Origin: Bacillota bacterium
GTDB taxonomy: Bacteria; Bacillota; Clostridia; Lachnospirales; Lachnospiraceae
Direction: 5' to 3'
NCBI GenBank assembly: GCA_023407575.1
Contig: JAEYLX010000075.1
Span: 186,001-250,000 of the forward strand
DNA: 64,000 bases
Notes under the pieces: model-generated
The model's input: only the letters and a program-made list of their open reading frames with translations
Databases searched by the model: none
Told to the model about the DNA's origin: nothing
Shown: one piece after another, positions 63,510 through 64,000 of the stretch
How the letters are laid out: every line of letters starts with the position of its first letter
How positions within the stretch are numbered: position 1 is the stretch's first letter
Position numbers and translations under genes: made by a program

Positions 63510-64000
63510 GCTGTAATTCCTGCCTTATCAAACTGTTTCTTTAATAGTTTTTGGCCAATCCTTGCACTAAGAGTGGCAATCAGAATTGTTCCTATCAGAA
63601 TTACTGCAATCATCCAGTTTTGTGCGGCTGCGTTCATCGCATCCAGATAACTTTCTGTAGTTCCTCCATTTAACATATACTTACCCCAGGCTTCTTTATC
63701 TATAAAAAAGCTGATGTAGGTCCAGGTGGAACCAAGGCTGATACAGATATAGGCTACTACATTTCCAAACTTGCTTTTATAATTCTTACTGCCTGCAATA
63801 AAATCTCCTACAATTCCACCGATAATATATCCCAGATCCATAGCCCAATGCATTCCTGTGGCAAACATGATAACACCACATAAGATACCTGCAGTTGCAA
63901 TCGCACCTTTTTTAGGGACTTTAGCAATTAAGAGTATCAACACAGGCCCTCCTAAAAGAGCAGAACCTAACGGCATGTAAAAGGTAAGTACTGGATTTGG
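63506..64000 (-). CDS. Trep_Strep-family ECF S component, N terminus outside window
   Basis: The frame is open to the window edge (PNPVLTFYMPLGSALLGGPV precedes no stop), so the ATG at 63976 is internal and the protein is truncated. The visible 164 residues contain four or five helices, with the pattern GGPVLILLIAKVPKKGAI and FATGMHWAMDLGYIIGGIVGDFIAG of the Trep_Strep membrane family. These proteins act as substrate-binding subunits beside EcfT/EcfA genes. A haem or iron-related substrate is possible, given streptococcal systems of similar gene content, but it is not shown. Confidence 0.8.
   Translation of the reverse strand, partial: PNPVLTFYMPLGSALLGGPVLILLIAKVPKKGAIATAGILCGVIMFATGMHWAMDLGYIIGGIVGDFIAGSKNYKSKFGNVVAYICISLGSTWTYISFFIDKEAWGKYMLNGGTTESYLDAMNAAAQNWMIAVILIGTILIATLSARIGQKLLKKQFDKAGITA

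Overview
The window is AT-rich DNA whose protein content points to a spore-former-related, motile anaerobic Firmicute, most likely a Lachnospiraceae-type Clostridium. The signs are strong GGAGG-type Shine-Dalgarno sites, TTG/GTG starts, a YaaH-type LysM protein, a Trep_Strep/ECF transporter, CBM26 starch-binding modules and a chemosensory operon. The genus is not fixed by anything seen. No rRNA, tRNA, CRISPR array or complete insertion sequence was found.

Layout. 1-5.8 kb: the 3' end of an FtsX-type permease gene, a secreted serine hydrolase, an unassigned 120-nt structured palindrome, and a histidine kinase/response regulator pair. 6-11.5 kb: a chemosensory operon (cheA-cheW-mcp) ending in an HD-GYP phosphodiesterase, without cheY, cheB or cheR. 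11.5-13.9 kb: a small tyrosine recombinase and a LysM/GH18 protein whose catalytic motif is lost. 13.9-18.4 kb: a tightly overlapping five-gene operon (ECF sigma factor, membrane protein, ABC ATPase, two ABC permeases). 19-23.7 kb: cfa, then larB-larC-larE for the nickel-pincer cofactor, with no larA in the window. 23.9-26 kb: an ABC-F gene with a 42-codon leader ORF and an intrinsic terminator (an attenuator layout), the gene itself broken by a one-base frameshift.

26.8-36.3 kb holds a catabolic operon: DUF1537 four-carbon acid-sugar kinase, cytoplasmic BNR/sialidase-like protein, iron-dependent alcohol dehydrogenase, DapA-family aldolase, PdxA2-type dehydrogenase, SLC13-type permease and VOC protein. 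A divergent PrpR-N regulator that has lost the sigma-54 contact motif faces it. The kinase/PdxA2 pair is known from D-threonate/D-erythronate breakdown. The combination with a BNR protein and a DapA-type lyase suggests an uncharacterised sugar-acid route, and is the best candidate here for an undescribed system.

36.4-42.8 kb: SDR oxidoreductase, diguanylate cyclase (probable ATT start), a bacterial STAY-GREEN homologue, epimerase, uracil-DNA-glycosylase family protein, stand-alone SagB-type oxidoreductase and a small membrane protein. 43-47 kb: a 1264-residue secreted alpha-amylase with three 552-bp module repeats. 47.2-48.1 kb: decayed gene remnants including a DNA-methyltransferase (Ogt) fragment. 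48.3-52.5 kb: lon, a TetR regulator with a near-identical operator before lon and before itself, a quinone reductase-like flavoprotein and a divergent HxlR regulator. 52.7-57.3 kb: ABC exporter with XRE/TPR regulator, and serine hydrolase with MarR regulator. 57.5-64 kb: another gene remnant, a heterodimeric ABC transporter, and an ECF transporter (fused ATPases, EcfT, Trep_Strep S component) that runs off the window. Three copies of a roughly 30-bp palindrome (20.2, 20.45 and 36.3 kb) form a dispersed repeat family.
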